In this document: in pieces, positions 1 to 9,756 of the stretch
Numbering within the stretch: the stretch's first letter is position 1
Layout of the letters: each line of letters begins with the position of its first letter
Assembly: GCA_016271365.2 (NCBI GenBank)
Contig: CM057450.1
Location: 1,801,912,967 to 1,801,976,966 of the forward strand
DNA from: Neoceratodus forsteri
Taxonomy: Eukaryota; Chordata; Ceratodontiformes; Ceratodontidae
DNA: 64,000 nt
Direction of reading: 5' to 3'
Notes under the pieces: generated by a model
Databases searched by the model: none
Told to the model about the DNA's origin: nothing
Seen by the model: the letters and a program-made list of their open reading frames with translations, nothing else
Made by a program: the position numbers and the translations under genes

Positions 1-900
1 CGGGAGGGTGGCCGGAAACGCGACGGCCCACCAGCGTGGGCAGGATAGAGGTCCTGAAGAGACCGAAGAGTATGCCTCGAAGACAACAGGGAATCAAGGA
101 TGGCCTAGGCAACAGGGCCAAACAACAGGTTCTCAGAAAAAAAGGGCATTGGTGACCGACAGTTGGACAGCGGGCCGTAGACCTGAAACACACAGCCAGG
201 CGAAGGGTGATGCCAGTGGCTGAAAGGCGGGCCGAGGCGTCAACCGCATCAAAGCACGCACGGAGTAGGTGATGTGCCAGGGAGGACATGGCATAGACCG
301 GCTGAGCCAGCCGGATCGACTCAAAGGAGGGAGGCATGTCAGAGAAGAGGTCCAACGCCGAGGCACCAAGTGTGCGAAGGTACCAGGCCATATGACCCAG
401 GTAGTTCAAAATACGAAGTAGTAAAGTACTGTAGGAATACACCCAAATGGAAAGGAATCCATGCACCGGGAATCAGCATCCGGCGGCACGGAACTGGTAT
501 GGCGAGGTCAGGCGGTCCGGTCATGGGCCGCCACCTGACAACCGAGTTCGCCACAGGGGTGGAGGACAAGTGAGGGTGGTCAGAAGGGGTGCTATACAAC
601 TGATCAGCGCCGCTAGGGGTAGGCGGAGCAGAGGCAGGACAGGACCAGACACAAAAGAGTGCATTAAAATACACAGGAATCAAGGGCGGGGCCACCAGGG
701 CAGGCTCCTCGGGAATGTCGAGGTAGGCCGCCAGGTCCCGGCAAAATGAGTACTGGTCCGCAGCAGGGAAGGCAAAAGCACGCTGGATCTGCAGCATGAA
801 TTCCGCAAAGGAGTGGTCCGGGGGGTGGTTTCAAGCAGGGTGACCTCCGGACGGGAGAAGGCGGACCGAGGAGAACCAAGGTCTGCAGGGTCCCAGCCAG
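1..900 (-). pseudogene. DIRS gag remnant (copy D)
   Basis: Open minus-strand stretches at 339-797 and 133-369 code proline-rich and arginine-rich sequence resembling the C-terminal half of DIRS Gag. The reading frame must change at least twice to follow the homology to copy A (7,112-7,756) and copy B (12,693-13,205). No zinc knuckle is visible. Gag would package element RNA. Only partial sequence lies in the window, and the frames are broken, so no product is expected. Confidence 0.5.
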
Positions 901-1359
901 GAACAGCCCCCATAAAGGCCCCCCCCCATCAGAATCATCATAAAGGGAATCCACAGAGACAGGCGGAGGCATGGATCCAGCGGGAAGTGCCGGAACCAGG
1001 TGCAAGCACTCGGGAGAGGGGAGCGGGGTAACCTCCAGCACTACGCAGGCAATGCACTAAGCATGAGATGGGTCCAGGGACAGATGCCGCCCAAGGGTGG
1101 CACCGGGAAGCAGACGGGTAAGCCAGGGAAATGCTGACCCCGAACAGGGGGGAAGGCACCCTGACCCACATGGACAGCGGCCAGAAAGGGAACATGGGAT
1201 GCAGGGCAAGGGCCATGCATCGGGGCCGAAGGCTCGGAAAGAAATGCGCCCAAAAGGGAGGAAAAAGGGTGACCCCAGGATGCCATATGGCACCGGGACA
1301 CGGTGGGGGGCACGGAAAGAGGGCACCAAGCTGGGGAAGTCCCAGGATGAGAGGTCCCC

Positions 1360-1830
1360 CAACGTCGATGAGGGACAAAGCCCTGTTGACGAGGGAAAGA
1401 GTAGCAGCTCCTCCGTCGGTGAAAACAGTCCCATCGACGAGGAAGCAAAAGGAAGCTGCTCTGTCGACGGGAGAAGCAGGCCCATCGACAAGGCATGCTG
1501 TCATGATGATGGGAGAGGCTGCCCCGTTGACGAGGGGTGCTCTGTCGACAGAGAAAAAGGTCCCGTTGATGAGAGAACAGGAGAAGCATGGTCCATCGAC
1601 GGGAGAGGAGCTCCAATCGACGAGGGAGAGGAGAGAACCAGTGCGGTTGACGGGGGAAACCTCCCCGCCAACGAGGAATGTGCTGTTGACAGGGGAACCC
1701 TTCCCCTTGACGGGAAATGTCTGGAAATTGGGTCCGCCTACGGGCAAAACTTCCCGCCGATAGAAAACGCTCAACAGCAAGTCCCGTCGATGGGGAAGCA
1801 TCCCCGTCGACTAGGAACGTGCCGTCGATG
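1360..1830. repeat. GTCGAC/GTTGACGAGG-rich degenerate repeat within gag
   Basis: The words GTCGACGG, GTTGACGAGG and CATCGACGAGG recur more than fifteen times at irregular 15-50 bp spacing. Because GTCGAC is self-complementary, both strands read V/I-D-G/E-type peptides. Long frames stay open on both strands (1,097-2,026 plus; 938-1,801 and 1,041-1,850 minus). In intact copies this part of gag is a serine/proline-rich low-complexity linker, so I read it as expanded linker sequence rather than a gene. Confidence 0.55.
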
Positions 1831-2542
1831 GGGCAACACCGCCCATCCACAGCAAAAAGTTGGAAAGCTCAGTCAAGGGGACAAGGCCCGACGATGGAGG
1901 AGCCATCAACGACAGAGAACATGGGAGAGAGGGAGGGAGAATCCCCGTCCCTCCGAAGCTTGGAACGAGAGCCCTTGGCTAGGGAGTCTTGAAGGCAACC
2001 CCCAAAGTCCGTTCAGGCCTAGCTGAGCCATGAAGCTCAGCCAAAAGAAAGACCCAAGACCCAGCAAGAAGTGCTGGGGCTGGGGGACAGCAGAAGGACC
2101 GTGAGCACAAACAGAACACCGGGCCTGCTGTATGCTTTGCCAAGAGAAGCACAAGGTCCAGCAAGAAGGCCTGAGCCTGGGAGCAGTAGGGGTACTGTAA
2201 GTGGTTCACAGGTCTGCTGAAGGGAGTCCGGGGGTACTGAGAGCAAGACCCAGGCCCCGGCCCCAGGGAAGAAAATCGGTCCAAAATCAGGTCGAAGACT
2301 GCAACCCAGGAGGTTCAGGAGAGCTGACTGTGCGAGCAGAAACCAGCAAGAAAATGAACAGAGGGTGTTGAGGGCTGCCCATTCTTATACACATCCAGAG
2401 GAAGTGATGTTGTGAGGCTGGCCCCCATGGAAGACTTCTAGAAGAAGCTACCGTGCAACAGCGACACCTGGTGGATACTCCCAGAAGTAATGACTTACTG
2501 CAAGAGACCAGTCCATGGAAGATCTACTGTTACAGGTGAGTA

Positions 2543-3563
2543 ACCTGTTTTTCTAGGATCGTGGATATGTTGTTCATCCACACTTCTTGGCAGACTCCAA
2601 GCAGTTCTCCGGGAGGATGGGGGCAAGCTGCACACCCCCTACTTAGGGAATAATGACTGGAGAACTGAGGCCCAAACCATCATCCCGGCGTGACTCAAGG
2701 TCGATGTGATAATGGGTAATGAAGGTGTTTGCTGACTTCCAGGTAGCAGACCGACAGATTTCCTGGATAGGGATGTCCCTGGAAGCAGCCACCGATGTGG
2801 CAGTATGGCGGGTAGAATGAGCTCTTACCCCTCTGGGAGGCTCCATGCCCATCAACTCGTACCACAGACTTATGAAAGATGTAATCCACCTTGCAATAGT
2901 CCATTCTGCTGCAGGTCTGCCAGAAACAGCTTCAGTGTAGGTGAAAAACAGCTGGCGAACCTCTCCCCAAATTTCCACCATCCTCTCATTATAATAAGAG
3001 AGCTCGTCTCAGGTCCAAGGTATGGAGCCTGTATTCGGCCTCAGAGGTGTAATTAGGGTAGCATACTGGCAGAGTTAACACCTGGTAAAGGTGAAACTCT
3101 GACACCACCTTCGGAAGGAATTTTGGGTGGGGGCGTAGGACAACCTTGTCCCTGTGGAACACCAGATAAGGGGAGTACACCGAGTGTGCCTGGAGCTCTC
3201 CTGCCCTTCTGGCAAACGTGATAGTCACCAGGAAGGCAGTCTTGCACAAGAGTGACAATGCACACTTGTGCACTGGTTTGAATGGCTGGCCACGAGCTTT
3301 GCCAGTAGCAGCGGTAGATCCCACGGAGGTGGAAGTTCATGCACCGGAGGGAATATGTGATCCAGGCCTTTGAAAAATCGCCCGACCACTGTCTCCTGTG
3401 CCGTCGGCTGACCGGCCTCTGCCCGGTAAGCAGAGATGACTGCCAGGTGCACCAAAAGGGTCGATGACCAAAGACCCCCTTTGGACAGAGACAAAAGGTA
3501 GTCGAGAAAGTTAACCTGTGGACAGGACAGAGGGTAGAGGCCCTTGCCCTGACACCAAAATAC
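2543..3563 (-). pseudogene. DIRS tyrosine recombinase, 3' fragment (copy C)
   Basis: Minus-strand fragments at 3,225-3,494, 2,989-3,324 and 2,643-2,981 align in order with the recombinase of copy A from about residue 33 to the C-terminus. The motif HSTRHTA (catalytic His and Arg) and the terminal HYHIDLE (catalytic Tyr) are still present, but the frame shifts twice. The N-terminus is missing: homology stops at 3,555 and is replaced directly by hairpin module M1. The 3' end has the ITR-like ATGGATATGTTGTTCATCCA relative near 2,560-2,585. Confidence 0.8.
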
Positions 3564-3826
3564 AAGTTATTCACCTGTAACAGGAGTTCTAGGAGTGGTA
3601 TACGTTGTTCATCCGCACTTACTGGCAGGTTCCTTGCCGCTTTAAATCTTGCCGGAAGGTCTTCAAGCTGGCTCCTCCCACCCACCCGGGTGGTAAAACT
3701 CTCGGCTCCGCCCCATGACGCCAGATCTAGCCCACTGGAAGCCAGGTTTAAAGGCCGAGAAGGGAGGTCGGTGGAGTTGTGTGGATGAACAATATCATTT
3801 AGAACTCCCTGTTACAGGTGAGTAAA
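3564..3826. repeat. Solo DIRS terminal hairpin module M1 (family 1)
   Basis: Left arm starts TTATTCACCTGTAACAGGAG and the right arm ends CCCTGTTACAGGTGAGTAA, an imperfect inverted repeat of about 55 bp around a 150 bp core. The core (TTTAAATCTTGCCGGAAGGT, the CACCCGGGTGG block, GACGCCAGATC) is the reverse complement of the 5' leader of copy A at 9,480-9,620. No gag or pol follows it directly. It sits where the recombinase of copy C is cut. Confidence 0.75.
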
Positions 3827-3830
3827 AACA

Positions 3831-4095
3831 GGTTACTCACCTGTAACAGGAGTTCTAGGAATGGTATATGTTGCTCATCCACACTTTCTGGCAGGTATCC
3901 TTGCCACTTTAAATCTTGCCGGAGGGTCTTCAAGCTGGCTCCTCCCACCAACCCGGTGGTAAACTCTCCGCTCCTCGGCCCCATGACGCCAGATCTGGCC
4001 CACTGAGGCTTCAGGCTGTGTGTCGGGCCGGGAGAATGGGTAGTGTAGACAACAACATATACCATTCCTAGAACTCCTGCTACAGGTGAGTAACC
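3831..4095. repeat. Solo DIRS terminal hairpin module M2 (family 1)
   Basis: GGTTACTCACCTGTAACAGG at 3,831 pairs with CCTGCTACAGGTGAGTAACC at 4,076-4,095. The inner arm continues through TTCTAGGAATGGTATATGTTG on both sides. The core is about 85-90% similar to M1 by eye. M1 and M2 are adjacent, and M2 directly abuts the 3' end of copy A, so it occupies the place expected for the 5' leader of the next element downstream. Confidence 0.78.
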
Positions 4096-4188
4096 TGTAT
4101 TTCTAGGGACATGGATATGTTGTTCATCCACACTTTCTGGCAGACTCCTAGCAGTTCTCCGGGAGGAGGGAGGCAAGGCGCACACCAC

Positions 4189-5214
4189 CTACTTAGGAAA
4201 TAGAGACTGGAGAACCAAGGCCCCAAAACCAGCATCCCGGCGTGACTCAAGGTCGATGTGGTAGTGGGTTATAAAGGTACGTGCCGACTTCCAGGTAGCA
4301 GCCCTGCAGATATCCTGGATAGGGACGTCCCTGGAAGCAGCTACTGATGCAGCGGTATGCCGGGTAGAATGAGCTCTTATCCCTCTGAGAGGCTCCATCC
4401 CTGCCAACCTATAGCAGAGATCTATGCAGGAGGTGACCCACCTGCTTATCGTCCGCTTGACTGCAGGTCTGCCAGGTGCGGCTTCAGCGTAGGTGACAAA
4501 CAGCTGGCAAACCTCTCCCCGAACTTCAGTCAGCCGCTCCTTATAGTACGCAAGCCTCCTTCTAGGGTCCAGAGTATGGAGCCTATATTCACCCTCCGAG
4601 GTGTGATTGGGGTAGAATACCGGCAGAGTCAACACCTGGTTAAGGTGAAACTCCAACACCACCTTCGGAAGGAATTTCGGGTGTGGGCACAGGACAACCT
4701 TCTCCCTGTGGAAGACCAGGTAAGGAAACTCTATGGAAAGCGCCTGGAGCTCTCCCATCCTTCTGGCTGACGTGATAGCCACCAAGAAGGCGGTCTTCCA
4801 CGACAGGTGAGAGATGTCACACCTGTGCATTGGTTCGAATGGCTTGCCCATGAGCTTTGTCAATACCAGCAGTAGATCCCACGGAGGTGGAGGTTCACGT
4901 ACCGGAGGGGATATGTGATCCAGGCCTTTGAAAAAGCGCCCGACCACTTTCTCCTGCGCCACCGACTGCTTCCCGGCCCGCGCCCGGTAAGCAGAGATGG
5001 CTGCCAAGTGCACCCTTAGGGTCGTCGACCTAAGCCCTTGCTGAGAAAGGGACCATAGGTAGTCCAAGATGCTTGCCAAAGAACAGGAGGCAGTGTCCAG
5101 GCCCTTGCCCTGACACCAAATGGAGAATCTCTTCCATTTGAAGGCATAGCATTTTCTGGTCGACTCCTTATGGGACGCCTCAACTACATTGAGGACCTCG
5201 TCAGAAAGACCCAA
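4189..5214 (-). CDS. DIRS tyrosine recombinase (copy A, intact ORF)
   Basis: This 341-residue ORF is the enzyme that would integrate the circular cDNA of a DIRS element by a phage-integrase-type reaction. Residues 1-110 form the SAM-like DNA-binding half (TRKCYAFKWKRFSIWC; SSILDYL-type helix). The catalytic half carries Arg151/152 in ARRMGELQAL, His282 and Arg285 in HSTRHTAAS, Trp308 in ATWKSA and the nucleophile Tyr318 in ITHYHIDL. Length and motif order match DIRS recombinases. It has no in-frame stop, unlike the copies in B, C and E'. The start Met is the first in the frame; in copy B the same frame extends further upstream, overlapping the RNase H region, so the true start could be earlier. 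Confidence 0.88.
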   Translation of the reverse strand: MGLSDEVLNVVEASHKESTRKCYAFKWKRFSIWCQGKGLDTASCSLASILDYLWSLSQQGLRSTTLRVHLAAISAYRARAGKQSVAQEKVVGRFFKGLDHISPPVREPPPPWDLLLVLTKLMGKPFEPMHRCDISHLSWKTAFLVAITSARRMGELQALSIEFPYLVFHREKVVLCPHPKFLPKVVLEFHLNQVLTLPVFYPNHTSEGEYRLHTLDPRRRLAYYKERLTEVRGEVCQLFVTYAEAAPGRPAVKRTISRWVTSCIDLCYRLAGMEPLRGIRAHSTRHTAASVAASRDVPIQDICRAATWKSARTFITHYHIDLESRRDAGFGALVLQSLFPK

Positions 5215-5225
5215 GGCCTGGAACT

Positions 5226-7404
5226 CTAGCCTCTCAGGAACCAGGCCATCAGGTGCAGGGTTGAAGGTCCGGATGGAACACCTTCCTGATTGACTGAAAG
5301 CAGGTCCGGCGAGCTGGAAGCTGCCTCGGGAGCCTGGAGCTGAGGCTGAGGAGATCTGGATACCAGCATTGGCAGGGCCAGTCTGGGGCTACCAGAATCA
5401 GCTGCGCCTTGTCCCTCCTCGCCTTGAGAAGCACCTTGTGGATCAAGGGAAATGGGGGAAAGGCGTAGAAGAGGCCCGGGGTCCATGGCCTCGAGAAGGC
5501 ATCCCCCTGCAGCGAACCATGCTGAGGGGGGGCAGGCATGAAACAGCCTCAGCTTCGCATTCTCCCTGGAGGCAAACAGGTCCACCTGAGGTGTGCCCCA
5601 GTGGGAGAACAGATCTTGTACTACCTCCGGCAGAAGAGACCACTCGTGGGACACAGCCCCTATCCGGCTTAGGGCATCGGCCAGAGTGGATGGCTAGGAG
5701 ATCCGCCTCCAGGCTGCGCATGAGTGACCAAACGCGGAGAGCTTCCTTGCACAGAGGCATGGAGCGCGTCCCGCCCTGGCGGTTTAGGTAGTACATGGTC
5801 GTGGTATTGTCCGTCTGGACCTGAACCACTTGACCCCATAGAAACAGAGCAAAGGTGGTGAGGGCTAGACAAACCGCCCAAAGCTCCAGCAGGTTGATAT
5901 GGCATTGGGACTCCCGAGGGGACCAGATGCCGTGCGCTCTGTGCTCCCCCAGATGGGCACCCCAACCCATCAGAGAGGCATCGGTCGATAGAGAGACTGT
6001 CGGCTTGGGGCGGACAAATGGGATGCCCTCCTGCAAATGGGCTGGAACGGTCCACCACTGGAGAGCGTTCCACATCCCCTGGGTCACCGTCACTAGCTGG
6101 TCCAATGGATCGCAGCGTTGTGACCACTGGCTGACCAATCCCCACTGAAGGGGGTGCATGTGCCAGCGGGCCCAATGGACCACACTGGTGCAGGCCGCCA
6201 TGAGACCCATGAGGCCCAGGAAGTCCCGGGCAGGGCGCGATTGCCCAACCAGAAATGATTGGGCAAAGGAGGAAAAACCTCGGCCCTGTCCACCGGGAGC
6301 CGTGCTCTGGCTCAAAGAGAGTCGAGCTCTGCCCCGATGAAAAGAATCACCTGCTTCGGTCCGAGTTCCGACTTGGCCTCGTTGATGAGAAGGCCGATCT
6401 GAGAGCAAACCTGAGGGCCAGATCTCTGGACCGCCTCCACCTCCTGTCTGGAGGGGCTGCATCAGCAAATCGTCCAGGTAAGGGTACACCTGGACCCTCG
6501 GCGCCCCAGGAATGCTGTCACCACTGCCATGCATTTGGTGAAGACCCTGGGAGCAAGAGAAAGGCCTAAGGGTATGGCTCGGAACTCGTAAAGGGATCCC
6601 TCCGCTCGAAAGCGAAGGAATCTCTGGTGAGACGGACGGATAGGGACGTGAAACAACGCGTCCTGTAGGTCCAGAGAACAGAACCACATGCCTCGTACCA
6701 GGGATGGTATTATCTGAGCCAGAGTGACCATCCTGAAGGTCCGAGACCTTAAGAACTTGTTCAGGTCGTGCAGGTCGAGAATGGGGCGCCAACCCCCGTC
6801 CGTTTTGGGACCAGGAAGTACCTGGACACAAACCCTGGGTCTGAGGGAGGGTCCGCCACCTCTCTGATCACCTCTTTCTCAAGGAGCAGAGCGATGTCAG
6901 CTGGGCGAGCCGACAGCAAGGCTGCGGACCGAGGTTCCGGGACGACGGCTCTGAAGGGCGGGCCTGCTCAACCCAGAGGCAGGCACTTTCCACCACTTCC
7001 AGCACCCACCGGTCTGTGGTGAGAGAGGACCAGGTGGAAAGGATGTGGCGGAGCTGCCCTTCCACGGGGAACTCGGGTGGAGGACGAGGTTGGGGTGACA
7101 CCCTCAACCCGCTACTGGGCAGGCTTGAGGAGGGACCGCTGAGGGACCCTGGCCTTTCCTCCCTGTTCCTGGAAGAGGAAGCCGAGGCTTGGCTTTGGGA
7201 TGCAGGCGCGAGCCTGCTGGCCCTGATGCTGCTGGGCCGGACGTGCCGTGGGCGCAGACGGATGAAAGGCCTTGGGTTGCGGTCTGCGGCCCTTGTCCCT
7301 CTGGGCAGAGGAGACAGAGTCCAGAGTGGCACTGGACTTTTCGATCCTCTGGAGGTGACCCTCCACTCCAGGGCCGAAGAGGTCGGTCCCCAAGAAGGGG
7401 ACAT
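5226..7404 (-). pseudogene. DIRS reverse transcriptase-RNase H (copy A, frameshifted)
   Basis: The pol region of copy A. The N-terminal part (6,868-7,404) overlaps gag out of frame and contains LTTDRWVLEVV, which precedes RT in this family. RT fingers and palm follow: WFCSLDLQDALFHVPI and APRVFTKCMAVV in one frame, then VYPYLDDLLM (the Y-x-DD active site) in another, so a frameshift lies near 6,490. RNase H is recognisable by STDASLMGWGAHL, INLLELWAV and VQTDNTTTMYYLNRQ. The connection domain HEWSLLPEVVQDLFSHWG lies at 5,226-5,654 in a third frame. The enzyme cannot be made as one protein from this copy. Confidence 0.85.
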
Positions 7405-9170
7405 CCGCCAACTTGTGCTGGGTATCCACTGTGAAGGTGGATATCCTCAGCCATGTCCGACGGCGCATGGCCACTGCAGCCGCGACTGACCTGGCACATG
7501 AGTCGCCGATGTCCAGAGCAGTCTGAAGTTGCTGCTTGGCCACTGCCCTGCCCTGGTCCCGCACCTGCTTGACCGTGGTTTGCAGGTCAGCCGGGAGATG
7601 AGGGACTACCATGTCCAGGGAGCCCAACAGGGTGTGAGAGAAGTGTGCCATCAGCACGGCCGAGCTGGCCTGGCGAAGGCCAAGGGAGGACGCAGCGTAG
7701 ACTTTGGGCCCGGGCGTAGTCAACTTCTTGGACTCCTTGTCGGGAGGCTTGTCCATCGCCCCTCGGCGCTTCGCACGCCGAAGACGCTGTTTGTAACCAA
7801 CCCTCGGCTGAGGTGCGTTCCAAAACTGGACAGGGAACCGTAGGGACGGCGATTCCTCGCCATCCTGGCTGAAGGTGCAGGGCAGGAAGCAGGACGCTGC
7901 CAGAGCTCCAAGGCTGGGCCGACAATGGCCTCGGCCACCGAAAGGCCTCCTATGGGAGAATCCCCTCGTCCAATATCTCGTTAGGATACTTGGCCCGCTT
8001 GGCTACTGGTGCTCGAACTGCATCCCGGTGACCCGGATGAGCCTAAGAGTCCCATGAAGGACGATGGGCTGTCGTCCAGTGACTGACCTCCGGGCGACCT
8101 CAGGTCGACCTGCTGGAGAACAGAGAGGAGCTCACATGTCTGACCAGATGAGTCCTGAAGAGCCGTTTGGCCTGAGCCACCCTCCACCTGCCGGGGCTGT
8201 CGGGAGTGAGGGTGACAGATAGCCTATGGGGCAGGCCCTGGCCCGACCGAGAGTTCTTGGTCGGGCCCCCAAATTTTGGCTGTGGAGGAGGAGGTTCCAC
8301 CAGAATCGGTGGGTCAGTCAGTTTCGGTCGAGCAACAGGCCCGGGGGCAGGCGCCTCGGCGAGGTGTTGCTTCGGCCGCTCCGTTGACAGCCATTTGACG
8401 GCCGGGAAGGCCACGGACGTCGGCTTCTTCCCGGACAGAAGGAGCTGTTGCCACATGAGGTCCCTCAGCAGGCCGTCGTTCCCTCCTCGTCCGAGGAGGA
8501 AGACTAGTGACGGCGCCAGCGCACCGCCACTATAGTACCAAGACCGCCTGTGTCGGCTGGACCGTGAAGATGTCAGAGACCGAGAACCTCGGCGTTTCCG
8601 AGGAGGGTTAAGGGGCAGGGCAGGGGAGACCCGCCCTCCCCTCGGCTCGGCAGTTTCGACCGTGGACTCCGGAACCGGAGGCACAGGCAAGTCCACGGTA
8701 ACCTCGATCTCCGCCGGGATAACCGGGGAGTGAGGGTTGTCGGCTTCACCGGTCGACAACCCATCCGACGGGTCGAGAAAATCTCGACTCGTGCTTGACG
8801 GTGTCTTCGGTCAATGACCTGACGGGATGCCGTGGAGGCCAGGGTCAAAGCCGGGGATCGACCGGAGTCGGTGGCCCGACAGCCCGGGAGGGGGACCTCT
8901 CCCGCCCCCAAGAGCGTCGATGGAGGGACTTACCTTTAGAGTCATTCTTCTTGGACCGAGAGGAAAGTGATGGCCCCTCTCCTGGGTGGAAAGGGACTGA
9001 CAGAGCTCCTTAAAACAAGCTGAATAGGAGGATCACAAGGAGAGCAGGATAAAGGCCAAGGCCGAGGAAGACGAAGATGCGGCCTGCGCCGCCTCCTCCT
9101 CGAGGGCAATCATCTGCTCGAGCTGTTCCGCCCAAGCCAGCCGCGGGACACCGGCCAAACGGCCTCCCTT
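7112..9170 (-). pseudogene. DIRS gag (copy A, frameshifted)
   Basis: Gag begins around 9,150 with AEQLEQMIALEEEAAQA, also found in copy B. It continues through a serine-rich stretch and a proline-rich linker (8,100-8,759). It ends in a more conserved C-terminal domain (7,112-7,756) with AASSLGLRQASSAVLMAHFS and LADVPFLGTDLFGPGVEGHL. At least two frame changes separate these parts. The C-terminal 290 bp overlap the start of pol in a different frame, an arrangement known for DIRS elements. Confidence 0.75.
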
Positions 9171-9479
9171 CGACTTCACTGGCGGGTAATCATGTCACGC
9201 CAAGCTGTAAACAGGGGCGCGCCGGTCCTCCAGGACGTAGAACAAGAAGGAAGAGCACAGGTCGCAGGCCCGCGGTCGTGCTCAAGGCCCATAGTAGACG
9301 CGACGCGTGGAGTGCGGATCCATCCGAGATATTCGCCAATATGGGCACTCCGAAACCGGAGTCGATTTGTCCATCGCAGCTGCGAGGAATAATTGACCAA
9401 GTCTTGAAAACCTGAAACTTTATTTCGGGTAAACCGAAGAATTAGGAACCAGTCTTATACGCAGAGCGTTAAGGAGGGA

Positions 9480-9650
9480 ACCTGAGCTTCCAAGCGGTAA
9501 GGAAGATCTGGCGTCATGGGGCGGAGCCAAAAGTTTTACCACCCGGGTGGGTGAGAGGAACCAGCTTGAAGACCTTCCGGCAAGATTTAAAGCGGCAAGG
9601 ATACCTGCCAGAAAGTGTGGATGAACACCATATCCATGTCCCTAGAACCT
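9480..9650 (-). promoter_or_regulatory. 5' leader and terminal inverted repeat of copy A
   Basis: This is the right-hand half of the hairpin module: GATCTGGCGTCATGGGGCGG, the CACCCGGGTGGG block, then CCTGCCAGAAAGTGTGGATG and CATATCCATGTCCCTAGAA. The matching left arm seen in M1 and M2 is not recognisable upstream of 9,480. Transcription of the element would be expected to start here, but no TATA box is obvious. Confidence 0.6.
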
Positions 9651-9756
9651 GTATTTCTAGGGATGTGGATATGTTGTTCAATCCACACTTACTGGCAGAC
9701 TCCTAGCAGTTCTCTGGGAGAAGGGAGGCAAGGCGCACACCCCTACTTGGGAAATA

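Larger units (their letters stand above)
1..2542 (-). mobile_element. DIRS retroelement copy D, 5' part (runs off window)
   Basis: GC-rich minus-strand sequence holding the leader and gag region of a DIRS-type element whose pol and recombinase lie beyond base 1. Near 1-220 the reverse strand can be aligned, with frameshifts, to the gag of copies A and B: the conserved arginine-rich, AWL-type and LFG-type stretch reads as VSGLRPAVQLSVTNALFF followed by SENLLFG. The 5' leader at 2,390-2,542 ends in the same CTGTTACAG/GTGAGTAACC motif seen at other copies. Its 5' end abuts the 3' end of copy C, so the two are head to tail. Assignment rests on weak but ordered similarity. Confidence 0.6.
4096..9650 (-). 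mobile_element. DIRS retroelement copy A (about 5.55 kb)
   Basis: A structurally complete minus-strand DIRS element: 5' leader (9,480-9,650), gag, reverse transcriptase/RNase H, then tyrosine recombinase. The ends are inverted: GGGACATGGATATGTTGTTC... CCACACTTTCTGGCAG at 4,105-4,147 matches the reverse complement of 9,605-9,645. There is no LTR and no integrase of the retroviral type, as expected for this class. Gag and RT are frameshifted but the recombinase is open. It is joined to copy B at a palindrome centred on 9,651. Confidence 0.85.

Noticed and set aside
339..797. 152-codon minus frame as an independent gene
   Set aside because: Its position and composition fit the decayed gag of DIRS copy D.
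938..1801. 287-codon minus frame and 309-codon plus frame as genes
   Set aside because: Both are by-products of GC-rich, stop-poor repeat sequence in a gag remnant; neither has a conserved domain.
5443..6831. 462-codon frame as an intact RT
   Set aside because: Only the middle (from YLDD) is in the true RT frame; the first third is out of frame relative to copy B.
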